Below are positions 21,775 to 33,609 of a stretch of DNA of 64,000 nt, piece by piece. The notes beneath the pieces are model-generated. The model was not told where the DNA came from. It did no database searches and was given only the letters and a program-made list of their open reading frames with translations. A program made the translations under genes and the position numbers. Origin of the DNA: Otatea glauca (Eukaryota; Streptophyta; Magnoliopsida; Poales; Poaceae); contig CM070726.1 in assembly GCA_036346275.1 (NCBI GenBank), forward strand, positions 24,587,410-24,651,409, in the 5' to 3' direction. Within the stretch, counting starts at the first letter, position 1; the number at the start of each line of letters is the position of its first letter.

Positions 21775-22545
21775 GATAAGCCTGATGACCCTGATGCTGA
21801 AGCACGTGTGAACACTGCAGAGGATTCTGTACAACCAGCAACAGTTCACCCCCTTTATACCTACCTTACAGGGAGCTGCTGGAAGAAATTATTCCAAACG
21901 GTGCAGATTTGGAGTGCACAGTAAGTGATTGTTCACCAATTTCTCTTCTATTCATTGGGCTGGCTTTGTTGTATGCTGTGAGAACTAGTGCTGCCTTCAA
22001 CTCTTGATCTTTTAACACTCAGTTGCTCAGCGGATTACTTTTTTTTTGCTCTAGAAATCCTAGTCGTCTTGGAAATGAATTCTTAGGGGTTTAGGTTTTT
22101 TACAGTGGCCATGAACAATCATTTTTTTTTAATAATTGATCCATATATTGTTTTCATTGAATTAATTTAGTTGTTTTTTTGACAATATTGCCTCAGTAAT
22201 GATTCGCACCACCAATTCTTTTGTCACCATTATGTGCATAATATTTCGCTTGGTAGTAGAATTGTCATTCGATATTCAACTGATAGCCTGATTAGATTCC
22301 TACAGTATCGTATCCACGATTGGTGAAGCTTCTTCAGGTCAGCTGTTACAGCAAGCCTGTGCTTTCAGGGCTTGTGATTTCTACCGGTGGATTGCAGGAG
22401 TCTTTGGGGAAAGCTTCAACATCAGCTTTAGTAGGGTATCTGCAAGATTCAGGTATCAATACAAATGATGAAGGGAAAAAGAGAGTATCTATTGAGTCAT
22501 GACCTTCTATGGGTTCTTCATTGTATTGGAAATGCGACCGCGTAG
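21775..22545 (+). pseudogene. TBCD pseudogene, later exons, on the opposite strand
   Basis: Two exons matching later parts of tubulin cofactor D, on the plus strand. Exon 21775-21920 follows a gcag acceptor. It begins DKPDDPDAEARVN and then jumps directly to a segment matching LQRILYNQQQF ... RELLEEIIPNGADLE, so the roughly 130 residues usually between (from memory of the family) are deleted. A duplicated acct near 21867 shifts the frame. The donor is gtaagt. Exon 22296-22545 follows gattag and encodes PTVSYPRLVKLLQVSCYSKP and LVISTGGLQESL, with a 2-base loss near 22480 and another indel near 22525. It is then cut by retrotransposon R1 and resumes at 53289. The minus-strand TBCD exons stop where this block begins in protein order. 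Confidence 0.85.
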
Positions 22546-24153
22546 TGTAGGATCAAGGATAACCGACTAGAGGGAGGGGGTGAATAGGAGGTTTCTAAAT
22601 TTTTCAACACAATTTAGAAATTACAAATGACACTATGAAATTGAGATACAAATATGAAGAACACACTAAAGTCTCTAGCAATTTACCTAAGATGCTATGT
22701 CAATACAAGTGAAGCAAATAGACTTGTGAGCACAAACACTATGAAGAGTATGGTATTAAAGAAATGGATTCTCAACACACAAGAATACCAAACACAAAAA
22801 TAGGAGACAAGGAATTTAACCCGTGGTCTCGAAGACTTGCCGGTCTCCCCTACTCCACGTTGAGGTGACTTGAACCACGTCAAGCCGGCTCCACTTGCTT
22901 GAGCCTTCCTCGATTACTAAGGTAGTTCTTCCCCTCTCCGGGTAGGCGAACTCCGGCCTTTACAACTTGCCGGGGCTTCTCACAATCTCCATTGAGAAGC
23001 TCACCGCGCACGATCGTCACCAAGCCGTCTAGGAGGCGGCAACTTCCAAGAGTAATAAACCTTGAGCTAGCTTGAGGTCGAATGTCGGTGTCTAAAGGCC
23101 CAAACACTAAATGCAACACTCAATCTTGCTTCTCACACTCACAAATAGAAATTGAATGCACACAAGAGTGGAGAACACTTGCTAGAGCTCAAATATCATC
23201 AATGAGGACCAAGAGAGGCTCTAGAATGCAGGTGGGGAGGTATTTATAGCCTTCACCAAACTTTCTAGCCGTTGGAGCTCGAAATCTGCAAAAATATATT
23301 TTTCCGGTGCTACCGCCCATGTAGGACTGGTAGCACCGGGCTCCACTTCAACGGCTAGAACAGTGTATTTAATGCACTTCTCAGAGACCGTTACAGGGGG
23401 TCCGGTGCTACCGCCCAACTAGGGCAGAGCACCTGCCCACTTCATTTTCTTTCTTAAAAAAGACCTCTCTGGAATTATAGCACGGGCTTAGGACCGGTGT
23501 TACCGTGAGGTCCAGAGCACCGGATACTATGGGCGGTAGCACCGGGCTACCAAATGCCCAGAAAGGTGCTTCTCTGGAATTTTCACACCAGGCTGATATC
23601 CGGTGCTACCGATAGTCCGATAGCACCGGCCCACCATGGGCGGTAGCACCGGGCTACCAAACGCCCAAGAAGCCCTTCTCTGGAATTTTCACACCGCCCT
23701 ATTGAGCCGGTGCTACCGCGAACTTCAGTAGCACTGCTACCGCCATGGCATGTAGCACCGAGTTTCCAGGGATTTGATTTGTTTCAAAGGATTTTCAAGG
23801 TTGGAACTTATTTATCATTAAGCAACTATTTGAATATGCATTTTGAGCCTTTAAACCCTAAACGACATCAAGATAAGCACCAAGATCCCTCTTAATAGTA
23901 CGGCCCTAAATCTAGTAAACCGATCTTTCTTCTAAACTCCAAGATCGTCAAAAGACTAGAAAAGAGCCTTATAAATTTAACTTTTCACGATCTTGACATA
24001 TTGCCGATTTGTTTGAACCTTCCTTGATATTTCCATGGTCATCAATCTTGGAATTGACCTACTTTCAATATTCTCAAGAAAAGTATTAGACCATATAACA
24101 AAGTTGTCATTAATTATCAAAACCAAAACATACTGGGTGCCTAGATGCTTTCA
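22546..24153 (-). repeat. 3' LTR of R1
   Basis: The plus strand starts tgtaggatcaagg and ends agatgctttca. It differs from the 5' LTR at scattered positions, including loss of several hairpin-forming units in the array at 23305-23770. It lies next to the polypurine tract. Confidence 0.93.
23305..23770. repeat. Hairpin array ('ggtgctaccg/cggtagcacc') in the R1 3' LTR
   Basis: About five units of roughly 100 bp. Each has ccggtgctaccg followed, after a short loop, by a form of cggtagcaccgg, and then a spacer with 'cttctctggaattttcacacc'. Several right arms here are mutated (for example gcagagcacctg instead of cggtagcaccgg), unlike the 5' LTR copy. Confidence 0.85.
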
Positions 24154-24154
24154 A

Positions 24155-24167
24155 TCTCCCCCTTTTT
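24155..24167 (-). other. Polypurine tract of R1
   Basis: The minus strand reads aaaaagggggaga directly before the 3' LTR: the plus-strand DNA primer. Confidence 0.85.
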
Positions 24168-24697
24168 GGTAATTGATGACAACCCAAAGTGATAATTTGA
24201 AATTGTTTTTAAGTGAACAAGAGAAAAGAAAGTTTTGCTTCAAGTGATTCAATATTCATGTGTTTCTTGCTTTTTGAAACACACATAAATTATTCAATCA
24301 TATTGTTTTAGAGCAAACACTCCCCCTAGAAATGTGCATGTTAATAGAAAGAGAATAGTTGCACACTTGAGAGAGAAATTTTTTTTGACAGAGTTTTGTT
24401 TAAGAATTGAATCCGTGGATGAATAAGCAAAGATACTTGAAACAATAATATAATATTTAAGATTGTAAACAAGTTTGCAAGAGAATGAGAATATTTAAAA
24501 CAACCATAGAAATTTACAAAAGTTTAACCATCTCATACATGTTTAACCAAGTATCATAAGTATAACAAACAACCAACCAAGAACAATCACATCATCACAA
24601 GTTTATAGATTTTAATCATCGCTTTACACCTCATCTTCACTTTTACTTCTCCCCCTTTGTCATCAAATACCAAAAACAGAGAAGATAGAAAATGAGC
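24168..24697. other. Noncoding R1 sequence between accessory ORF and polypurine tract
   Basis: A/T-rich, no open frame or repeat that I can support. Position suggests the 3' untranslated region of R1. Confidence 0.5.
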
Positions 24698-26122
24698 TCA
24701 AGAAGCTGGAGGAGCAGGAGGAGGAGGCGGAGTAGACGGAGGAGCACGAGATCTTGAGCGCTGATAGACAACTGGCAGAGATGAACGAAGCTTGGAGATA
24801 GAAGTATCAACTGAGTTCAGTCGTCCTCGAACCTCCTCAACTATCCGCCGGGTCTGAGCCTGAGCCTCATCCATCCTAGCAAAACCACTCATCATATCAG
24901 ATCTCATACTGGCCAGGATGCTCATGAGGTCATTCCTCAAACTGTCAAGGAACTGATCATGCTGAGCTGGAGGAACCTCTGATGCTTCTGGAATTTCCTG
25001 AGTCTGAGGCTGCTGAGATGAGGATTGACTTCGCTGACTAATAGATTGAGGGGCAGCCTCACGGGGACGATAGGGCTTATGAACACCCCCCTCGAAATCC
25101 AGATACTCTCTTGATAATCATCATAATGTAGGGAGCAAGATAGATCCTCTTACCTTTATCACAAGCAGAGGATGCCATTCCCCTAATCATGAAGTCCACA
25201 ACATCAAATTTATGCTTGTTCATGATTTTTCTCATAATATTCCAAGCATACCCTTTGATTTCATCATAATTCCCGCTCTTGGGATGGATAGTAACTCTGA
25301 CAATTCTATTTATAAGACTGGCGGATGGAAGAAGACGCGCCATTTTTCCTGGACGCTTGACTGAAGCTGAAGGATCGTAGAAATCAAACTTCCTGGTGAG
25401 AGGAATGACTCTATCACTGTGAACACTAGGATACCCACTGTGATGAATTTCCCAAGCTTTCTCAATTTCATTCTTGGTGACTGTGTGCACTGCGGCATCT
25501 GTCATCCAAGTTATGCTCTCATAAGACTCAGAAACATGCAAGGTAGCATAGAACTGTTTGATCAGATCTTCATTGTAGTCACACCTTTTACTGACAAAGT
25601 CTGACAACCCAGCACATGGAATAACTCAGGGACTCCAACAAACAACGGAATTTTTCTAATGTGCTCCCAATTTATCCATTTGTGATCAGCAAAGTCCTTT
25701 TCTTTGTAAATTTCATAGAATACTTTTTGCTGAAACAATGTTCTAAATCTATCCTCAGTGGCATTCCTAGGTAGCAGGTATTGATTTGCAGTTCTCAAGG
25801 AGAAATATGTGTCACCTTTGATTGTCTTCAAATTTGCCGAAGGATCAAAGTCATCAAGATTTTCTTCTTCGGTCTCTTCTCCATTTTGAGATTTATCTAT
25901 GTCCATAGAGTCACTGGCTTCTTCAGTTTCTGACACAAGTTGTTTTCCCTTGGACTTTTTGGAGCTATCACCAGTCTCTTGCCTAATCTTCTTTCGGACT
26001 TCACGACGTCTTGAAGCTATTGGAATATTGTCTTCACTGTCGGAATCTTGAGGTGGAGGAGGAGCACATCCTTGATTTGCAGCCACTTTAACGTAAGAGC
26101 CGGAGCCTCGAGTCTTAGGCAT
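24698..26122 (-). pseudogene. R1 accessory ORF (retroelement 'plant transposon protein'-like), two frameshifts
   Basis: Located between RNase H and the 3' LTR, where Sireviruses carry an extra, sometimes env-like, ORF. The start is the Met at 26120-26122 (MPKTRGSGSYVKVAANQG). The N-terminal 110 residues are acidic and Lys/Ser-rich and look disordered. From about residue 115 a folded region follows (VFYEIYKEKDFADHKWINWE, then FYATLHVSE, TVTKNEIEKAWEI, FDVVDFMIRGMAS), resembling the plant retroelement domain once named Transposase_32/putative plant transposon protein. The C-terminus is Gln-rich, then a short helical segment (MDEAQAQTRRIVEEVRGRL), and it ends in a Pro run. Frameshifts lie near 25608 and in a G run near 25085. 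Total about 475 residues. No membrane segment is obvious, so I do not call it env. Function unknown. Confidence 0.65.
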
Positions 26123-26227
26123 GATTACTGGATATAAAAGAGAGTTTCAAGGAGTAAGATCAAGGGATATGCCCTAGAAACTTAGAATCTTGTAAAAATA
26201 GCTAATTGAGAGCAACTTGACTGCAAA

Positions 26228-26312
26228 TCCGGTGCTACCGCCCATGCAAATCCGGTAGCACCGGACCTGGGGCGGTGCTACCGCACAGGGACCGGTAGCA
26301 CCGGTTAGATGC
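26228..26312. repeat. Internal hairpin cluster 1 of R1
   Basis: Contains ccggtgctaccgcccatg, tccggtagcaccgg, cggtgctaccgcac and accggtagcaccgg: two complete palindromic pairs identical in style to the LTR array, about 105 bp upstream of the accessory ORF start. Confidence 0.85.
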
Positions 26313-26711
26313 AGGTTTGAACAAAATTTGTCTGAAATCATGATTTTGAATGGTTTGATTCAGGAAATGTTGATTAACAACATGTATATCCTTCAGCAAA
26401 TTCATTTCAACCATAAATTTCAACAAATTTCTACACATTTTGCTATTTTCTCACAAAACCATAAAAAGGTATGAAGATGATGCTAGGGCATGAGAAATCG
26501 ATGGATTTTGAACAAAAGAAGGTACCTTTGAGAGAGGATCGAGTGAAGATCAAAAAGATTGAGAGGAATCTTGATTTCTCCGGATGAATTTGAAGTAAAT
26601 TTAGTGGGGAACCGAATGAAAAAGGAGAGAGAGAGAAATGAGAGAGGTGCGGTGTGAAGGATGGAGAAAAGAACGGTTGCACCGCACTGGGTTTAACCCT
26701 CAAAACCCGAT

Positions 26712-26790
26712 AAATCCGGTGCTACCGCGGTTTTTCCGGTAGTACCGGTCTCCAGTGCTACCGCTCTTGTATGAGCGGTGCTACCGGGAA
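26712..26790. repeat. Internal hairpin cluster 2 of R1
   Basis: Contains ccggtgctaccgcgg, ccggtagtaccgg, cagtgctaccgctc and agcggtgctaccggg. Same motif family as the LTR arrays, slightly more diverged. Confidence 0.8.
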
Positions 26791-27084
26791 AACAGCCAAA
26801 GCAGAGATAAACACCCAGAGAATTCAACATAACTAATAGAATTTTAATTATTTTTATATAAGACATATAATTGCATCCAAAACTTATATAAATTTTTGAG
26901 ATTTATGGCTTAATTATGATTCAACCACATTCTTTTTGAAACATATAACCCTATTTGGGATTCAAGACATGTGAATCACATAAAGAGCTCCCCCTCAACA
27001 AGTGCTATATTTAAAGAATTTTGAAGAGCACTAAACAAAATCCAGAAGAATGACCAAATAAACATTTAAGCAAGATCCAAAGAC

Positions 27085-27793
27085 TCAAACCACATTTGAG
27101 ATGTCTATGACATTTAATTTATTCCTCAATTTACAGAATCGGGTTTCATCTAAAGGCTTGGTTAAGATATCCGCTAATTGATCTTCGCTTCTAATGTGAC
27201 TAATCACTATATCTCCTTTGCTAACATGATCTCTCAAGAAATGATGATGGATTTCTATATGCTTGGTTCTTGAGTGTTGGACCGGGTTGTTGGCTATTTT
27301 AACGGCACTTTCATTATCACATAATAGAGGCACATTTTTAAAGTCCATTCCATAGTCCATTAAAGTTTGCCTCATCCATAATAATTGAGCACAACAACTA
27401 CCGGCGGATATGTATTCGGCTTCGGCGGTGGATAGAGCTACGGAATTTTGTTTCTTGGAGAACCAAGAAATGAGGGATCTACCTAGGAATTGGCAATTTC
27501 TGGAGGTGCTTTTTCTATCCAATTTGCATCCCGCATAATCGGAGTCCGAATATCCAATCAAGTCAAAATTAGCACCTTTAGGATACCATAACCCTATGTT
27601 TGAGGAATGCTTTAGATATCTTAGAATTCTCTTAACAGATACTAAATGACATTCTTTAGGGGAAGCTTGAAAGCGAGCACACATGCACACACTAAACATA
27701 ATATCGGGCCTAGATGCGGTGAGATAAAGTAGACTACCAATCATAGAGCGATAAAGTTTTAGGTCTACCGGTTTACCTCCCTCGTTTAGATCA
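27085..27793 (-). CDS. R1 pol, C-terminal part: end of RT and RNase H
   Basis: Encodes GGKPVDLKLYRSMIGSLLYL, SRPDIMFSVCMCARFQ, then RNase H with YSDSDYAGCKLDRKS, STAEAEYISAG, LLCDNESAVKIA and KHIEIHHHFLRDHV, ending LADILTKPLDETRFCKLRNK. These are the conserved Copia RNase H motifs, including the acidic residues in SDSDYAG, AEAEY and CDNES. The reading frame joins that at 47203-48358 exactly when R2 is removed. The stop is at 27085-27087. Open throughout. Confidence 0.9.
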
Positions 27794-29435
27794 TGAAGGA
27801 CCGAGATGGCGAACAGAGGGGGGGTGAATGGTCGCAAATAAATTTTCCCCCAAAATACTCCAAGAAAAACCTCGACAAGATCGCTCAAAGGAAATCGTGA
27901 AAAACCCGAAAAACTAGACAACTATGTGTACCGCAGGCTTGCATGGATAAGTACCATAAAATATGTGGGGATTTTTGAGTCACAATCCTGGTTGTCTAGT
28001 GTCCAAGATAAAGAGGAATCAATCCGATTCTTGCTTTTAGAAAGAACATCAATTCAAATCACAAAAGTCACTTTCAGAAAAGCAAAAACAGAATTTCCAG
28101 AACTTGTCCTCAATTTGAACAGGAGGTTGGTGGGTTTATGCAGCTCACAACATTTTGATAATTTTTCTCCCTATGAGCATCAGAGTCGTGAAGAACGCCA
28201 CCAAATTTCTCCTCAAAAAGCCTCACGGAAAAAACAGAACAAATTAAAGAACACAGTCAGTCAAGAACTTCGAGCAGAAAGTTTGGGGCTCGGTTTTCAC
28301 CTCATGGCGCCCAAACGGTGCAACAAGTGAACTCCAAAATTTTTCTTCAAGTGGATATCAGAGTCCCGCACCTCCTCCAACAAGAATAACTTTAAAATTA
28401 TTTTTATATATTTTTATAAAAATCAAATACTAAATACTGCGCAAAGAACAAGTTCTGAACAAAGTTGGAACTTGAAAGAAAAGATGTTCTCTACTCAATC
28501 CAAGAGTGCAAAAGAGATGTAAAACCATATGAACACACTAAAAACATCCAAGATCAGCAAAATTTAGAAGGAGGAGAGGCAAATCCAAATTGCATGAAAG
28601 TAAATTGCGAGAATGTAATTGCGGGAAAGTAAATGCTGAATTTAAATTGCGTAAAGTAAAGACATAATGTAAATACGCAAAATAAATTCAGAGATAGATG
28701 GATAAAACTTTAATTTCTGGAAGAAGAGGTTACAAAGCCTCACTTTCATGTAGGCAAAGCTCAAAAGAGCATTCACAAACCTCAAAACCTTCAAGAGGAG
28801 GAGGCTACCCCTCCACCCCTATTTATACTACTCTTGGGCTACCTATCACCCTTGGATGAGTCCCTCAACCCTAGAGCACTCATCTAAGGGCTAGGATTAA
28901 CCCACACACACAGCAATCCAAGGGCTAACCCAAAACCCACACACATACCGGGTTTTCTTGCACGGTTTTCAAAGCATACTACCTAGACCCGCTAACCTAT
29001 CAACTAGACCTCAATCCGACGGCCCTTATTGATCCATGTGGCATCTAGCTAGCATCATCTCCTTTCCTTGTCTTCTTGACTTGCCCGGACTCCGTCTCCG
29101 ATCATCTTCCTGCGATCTCCCAACCATCTGGACCTCCGACGCTCCTCGCCTAGTCTCGGTCATCCTCCGCCTCACCATGACCTAGCACCGTCGCCCTGCA
29201 ACCATCAAAGACAAGGAAAAACCTTTCACATAGCAATGCCCACAATGATATGCAATAAACCATCCAACTCATCACTACCACGCCCATACAGCCGGTACTG
29301 CCACTCCTGGCAGAGACAACTCAAATTGCTTCATTTTGAAAATCAATCCAAATCAAACTCAAACTTGAGCACACCTTGCTCAAATAAAGTCAAATACTCA
29401 TCACAAACATGGATGGACCTCCACATGGTCCTTCA
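27794..29435 (-). repeat. 3' LTR of R2
   Basis: The plus strand starts tgaaggaccgagatggcg and ends acatggtccttca. It corresponds along its full length to 45558-47202. It contains long runs identical to the partner plus small indels such as the G-run length near the start. Confidence 0.93.
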
Positions 29436-29436
29436 A

Positions 29437-29446
29437 TCTCCCCCTT
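29437..29446 (-). other. Polypurine tract of R2
   Basis: The minus strand reads caagggggaga adjoining the 3' LTR. Confidence 0.8.
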
Positions 29447-31281
29447 GATGAGTATATTGACAAACAACACAAAAGGCATAAATTTGAGTTTGAATGAGAG
29501 AAGAAGAAAGCAATTTGATTGCAAAGCCAAACTTGGTCCAGAGAGAAAGATATAAAATCATGACCAAGTTGGCAGAAAGAATTTAGAGCAAGACCATGAA
29601 AAGAGCAAGTTTTCCACAAAAGCTCTAAAAACCAATCGTAAGTGCCAAATGTGATTATGATCCATAAAAAAATAGCAAAGATTTATAAAGATCATAAGAA
29701 CCAACAAGCTTTCACATTTTTATCTCTCTCTCTTTTTTTAATGATGCCTTTTCTACATTTTCTCCCCCTTTTGGCAATATAGGCATCAAAATGGAATTTT
29801 CTCCCTCTTTTTATGTATGCTAGAAATGCAATCGAAAGAGCTTTGAAGATTATCCAATTAATCAAAATGGAAGGATATTACACCAAGCTTGTCAATTTCA
29901 GAAGATGATTAAACTAAGACATGTCCAAGTGCAAATACGAGCTTAGTTTTGAATATATCATTTTTAGCAAGATTTGACAAGTGCAATACTTAGCTTTAGT
30001 TTCAAAAATAGAAGAATAGCCACTCTAGGGATCAAAAGGAAAACCTAGAGTTCAACCTACTCAACACTTTGGGGAATCTAGAAGAGCATACAAGGTCCTT
30101 CGGGCTCATTTATCACTTAATGCAAATTTTGATTCATCATCATACAAGACATAGCGGGGTGCAAATGTTTGACATTATTTGCATTCTTTACCCACATATG
30201 TCTTTGTTTTTAATTTATTTGCATTTTCTTTTGACAACCAATTGACTCAAGCCGTATGCGACCATCTCAAGATGAACTCTTAAGAGGATGGTCTAGGTCA
30301 AATACGATGTATTCCAAGTTCATCCTAAGTGCAATGGGAAGCGGTCTTGTGAATGCAAGGTGTTGAGTCGTATGTGCACAAGAAGAGTCAATTTTGTTTA
30401 ATTTTCATTTTTAGCACAATGATTTATGAGCAATTGAAGGACTCTAGCATGGATCAAACTAGTTTCACCCAAGTTGCTATAGGGACTCTAGAGAACTCCA
30501 AAATTTCTCAAATTATGGCACAAACCTCTAGAGAAGAAACCTAGCAAGTAAAAACAACAAGTTTCATCAAGTTTTTTATTTATGGCTTATTTCATTTTTT
30601 TAGCTTAGCAAGTTAAATGAACTTGGACATATCTAAGCTAGTGATTTCCTCCATATGATGTAGCATGGTGTATAGCATGAAGAAGAAATCAATTGCATAA
30701 TAGACAAAGCTCATTAAACAGGAAATGCAGTCTATAGCAATGCACGAACAGATTCCCAAACTCCCCCTCAACAAATGAATCAATTTTAAGCTCAAATCTG
30801 GTTAAATTTAGTTATTATCAAGATTAGGCATAAAGAAAACCCGAATGAACTCAATAACAACCAGAAAAATAGAATGAGGAGAAGAAGTCGAGAAACTGCA
30901 AAACTGGATGGATATAGAGCATAGAAAAGATATAAGAGACTCACTACGGTTTAGACTCGCTCTTATCTTCCCCAGTGACTGACATAGGGAAGCTGACTCT
31001 AGATCCCAACTAAGGAGTGCACATGCACTGTCTACTCGGGAGGCCCAATACCGCTAGACTTATAAGACGTGAGGGAACTCAACCTAGAGAGAAGAGAGAA
31101 CAGCTAATCACGCATGATAGCAACCTAAAGCACAAGATAAGAGGTCCATGCAAGGCATGCCAGAAGTCTAAGTGAGTGAACTCAACTCAAGAAAACAAGC
31201 CCAAAGTCACCTAGAAGAAACACAAAGAAAAGAAAAGCTGGAAGAAAACATATAATACATAATATACAAACTAGCTCCCCC
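29447..31281. other. R2 region between RNase H and 3' LTR, no coding sequence
   Basis: About 1.8 kb without a supportable ORF on either strand. In R1 the equivalent place holds the accessory ORF; in R2 no such protein is recognisable. A purine stretch resembling a second polypurine tract lies at 31273-31282 on the minus strand. Confidence 0.55.
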
Positions 31282-33609
31282 TCACGAAAGGCCGTAAGGG
31301 CTCACGACTCCAAGCTCACTCCTCAAGGCAACAAATCTGGAGCTATCCAAAGGTTTAGTGAAGATATCGGCTAACTGAAGGTCACTCTCTACGAACTGAA
31401 GCGCGATATCTCCCTTCTCCACATGGTCTCTAAGGAAGTGCTCTCTACGAACTGAAGCGCGATATCTCCCTTCTCCACATGGTCTCTAAGGAAGTGATAT
31501 CTAATATCAATGTGTTTGGTCCGGGAATGCTGCACTGGGTTTTTAGCAATGCAAATAGCAGAAGTGTTGTCACAGAAAAGTGGCACACTCTGTATATCTA
31601 ACCCAAAGTCCCGCAAGGTCGATCTCATCCAGAGAACTCCGTCTACAAAGAATCGGTTGCAAGAACATACTCGGCCTCAGCAGTGGACTGTGCAACTCCG
31701 GACTGCTTCCTAGATGACCAAGAAACAATAGAAGTGCCAATGAATTGGCAAGTGCCAGAAGTGCTCTTCCTATCTATCCTACAACCAGCAAAGTCGGCAT
31801 CGGAAAAGGCTCTAAGAGATAGACAAGAAGAAGAAGAGTACTAAATACCATAATCAGTGGTAGCACGAAGGTACCTGAAGATGCGCTTGACCGCTTGGCG
31901 GTGAGAGGCGCAAGGAGAACCTTGAAATCGAGCGCACAGACACACAGCGAAATGTATGTCCGGCCTCGAAGCAGTGAGGTACAAGAGGGAGCCGATCATG
32001 CTCCGAAACTCCTTTTGATCAGCAGGCTCACCATCCTCATCGGGCTCGAGGACAGCAGTGGTGGCTATAGGAGTCATCACCGGCTTCTCATCAGCATATC
32101 AAAGCGCCTCAGAAGGTTACGGGTATACTTGCCTTGATGCAAGAAAGTACCCTCCCGAGTCTGCTTGATTTGAAAGCCAAGAAAGTAGCTCAACTCGCCC
32201 ATCATACTCATCTCAAACTCTGTGCTCATCACCTCAGAAAACTGAGACACAAGCGAATGAGACGAGCCACCAAAAATGATATCGTCCACATAAATCTGGA
32301 CGAGAAGAAAATGCGACTCTTGGTGTCTGATGAACAGTGTCTTGTCTACTACGCCCATTTTGAAGTCATGGCTGAGAAGATAAGACTGGAGCCTCTCATA
32401 CCATGCTCTGGGGGCCTGCTTGAGTCCATACAGAGCTTTGGAAAGCTTGTATACATGACTCGAAAACTTGGGGTTCTCAAATCCTAGAGGTTGTTTGACA
32501 TAAACCTCTTCCTCAATATAGCCATTGAGGAATGCACTCTTGACATCCATTTGATAGAGCTTGAAACCCTGGGATGCAGAGAATGCAAGCAGGATCCTAA
32601 TAGCCTCTTGTCTAGCTACAGGGGCAAAGGTCTCCTCAAAGTCAAGGCCCTCAACCTGAGAAAAACCCTTTGCAACTAGCCTAGCCTTGTTGCGAATGAC
32701 AACCCCATCCTCACTCTGCTTGTTTTTGAACACCCACTTGGTCCCAATGACATTATGACCAGATGGACGTTCTACAAGCTACCATACTTTGTTCCTCTCG
32801 AAGTTTTCAAGTTCCTCATGCATAGCATTAATCTACGACTCATCGGATAATGCATGAGAAACATGCTTCGGCTCAAAGGAGGCAACGAAGGCAGAGTGGA
32901 GGCAGAAACTAGACAAACCTGATTTTGAGCGAGTGACCCGCTCAAACAGACCACCAATGATCTGATCAGGTGGATGAACTTTCTGGATATGTCGGGGAGG
33001 ACCAGAAGCAGAAGTGGCCTCTACCTCTTGAACAGAAGAGGTAGGAATAGAGCCACTCGCTGAAGGAGAGTCAGAAGGCAAGGGCTGGTCTCCGTGAGGT
33101 GCAGAAATGGAAACAGGAGGCACCTCAGGTGTAGAGGGGACTGGATCCGGTGGAACACCATCATCTCCATCATCCTCATCTTCTACAAAGATGGTCTCGG
33201 AGGGATAAGAAGAGCCTGAAACATCAGGTCTAGCTCCTGGGCTAGCCTCATCAAAGGTCATATCACAGGTCTCTATGGTCCTATGCGCATCAACACTCCA
33301 GAACCTATAGCTACGAGAAAAAGTCGAGTAACCTAGAAAGATACCATCAGAAGAGCGAGATCCAAACTTATCTAGGTTACCAGACTTCAAGATAAAACAT
33401 TTGCAATCGAAAACGCGAAAATGAGACACACTGGGCTTTCGCCCATACCTCAACTCATAAGAAGTGCGATGCAAATGTGCTCTCAAAAACACGCGATTAG
33501 AAACATGGCAAGCATTAGCTATAGCCTCAGCCCAAAACTTCCTAGGAGTACTGTACTCATCTAGCATCGTCTTGGCCATCTCAACCAGGGTCCTGTTCTT
33601 CCTTTCCAC
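31282..33609 (-). pseudogene. R2 pol, second part: integrase end, RT and RNase H, broken
   Basis: From the R3 insertion downward: integrase end (VERKNRTLVEMAKTMLDEYS), linker with FRVFDCKCFILKSGNLDKFG, then RT (NKARLVAKGFSQVEGLDFEE, YQMDVKSAFLNGYIEEE, QIYVDDIIFGG) and RNase H (YRSMIGSLLYL-like, CDNTSAICIAKNPV, KHIDIRYHFLRDHV, LADIFTKPLD). The stop is at 31282-31284. Breaks: frame changes near 32830-32735, 32080 and 31830, and a 56-bp tandem duplication at 31385-31496 that shifts the frame inside RNase H. The YVDD catalytic motif survives. Confidence 0.85.
31385..31496 (-). repeat. Perfect 56-bp tandem duplication in R2 RNase H
   Basis: 31385-31440 and 31441-31496 are identical, starting ctctctacgaactgaagcg and ending taaggaagtg. 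As 56 is not a multiple of 3, it breaks the RNase H frame. The perfect identity suggests a recent event. Confidence 0.95.

Larger units (their letters stand above)
26123..27084. other. R1 noncoding region upstream of the accessory ORF
   Basis: No coding sequence. It holds two hairpin clusters of the LTR type (26228-26312 and 26712-26790), on either side of a 400-bp interval that is pyrimidine-rich in element orientation at 26500-26700. It could hold a promoter or splice acceptor for the accessory ORF; that is inference from position. Confidence 0.5.

Noticed and set aside
23305..23770. CRISPR-like repeat array
   Set aside because: The units are about 100 bp, partly palindromic and inside a plant LTR; spacers are not unique and no cas genes exist. 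It is an LTR-internal tandem repeat.
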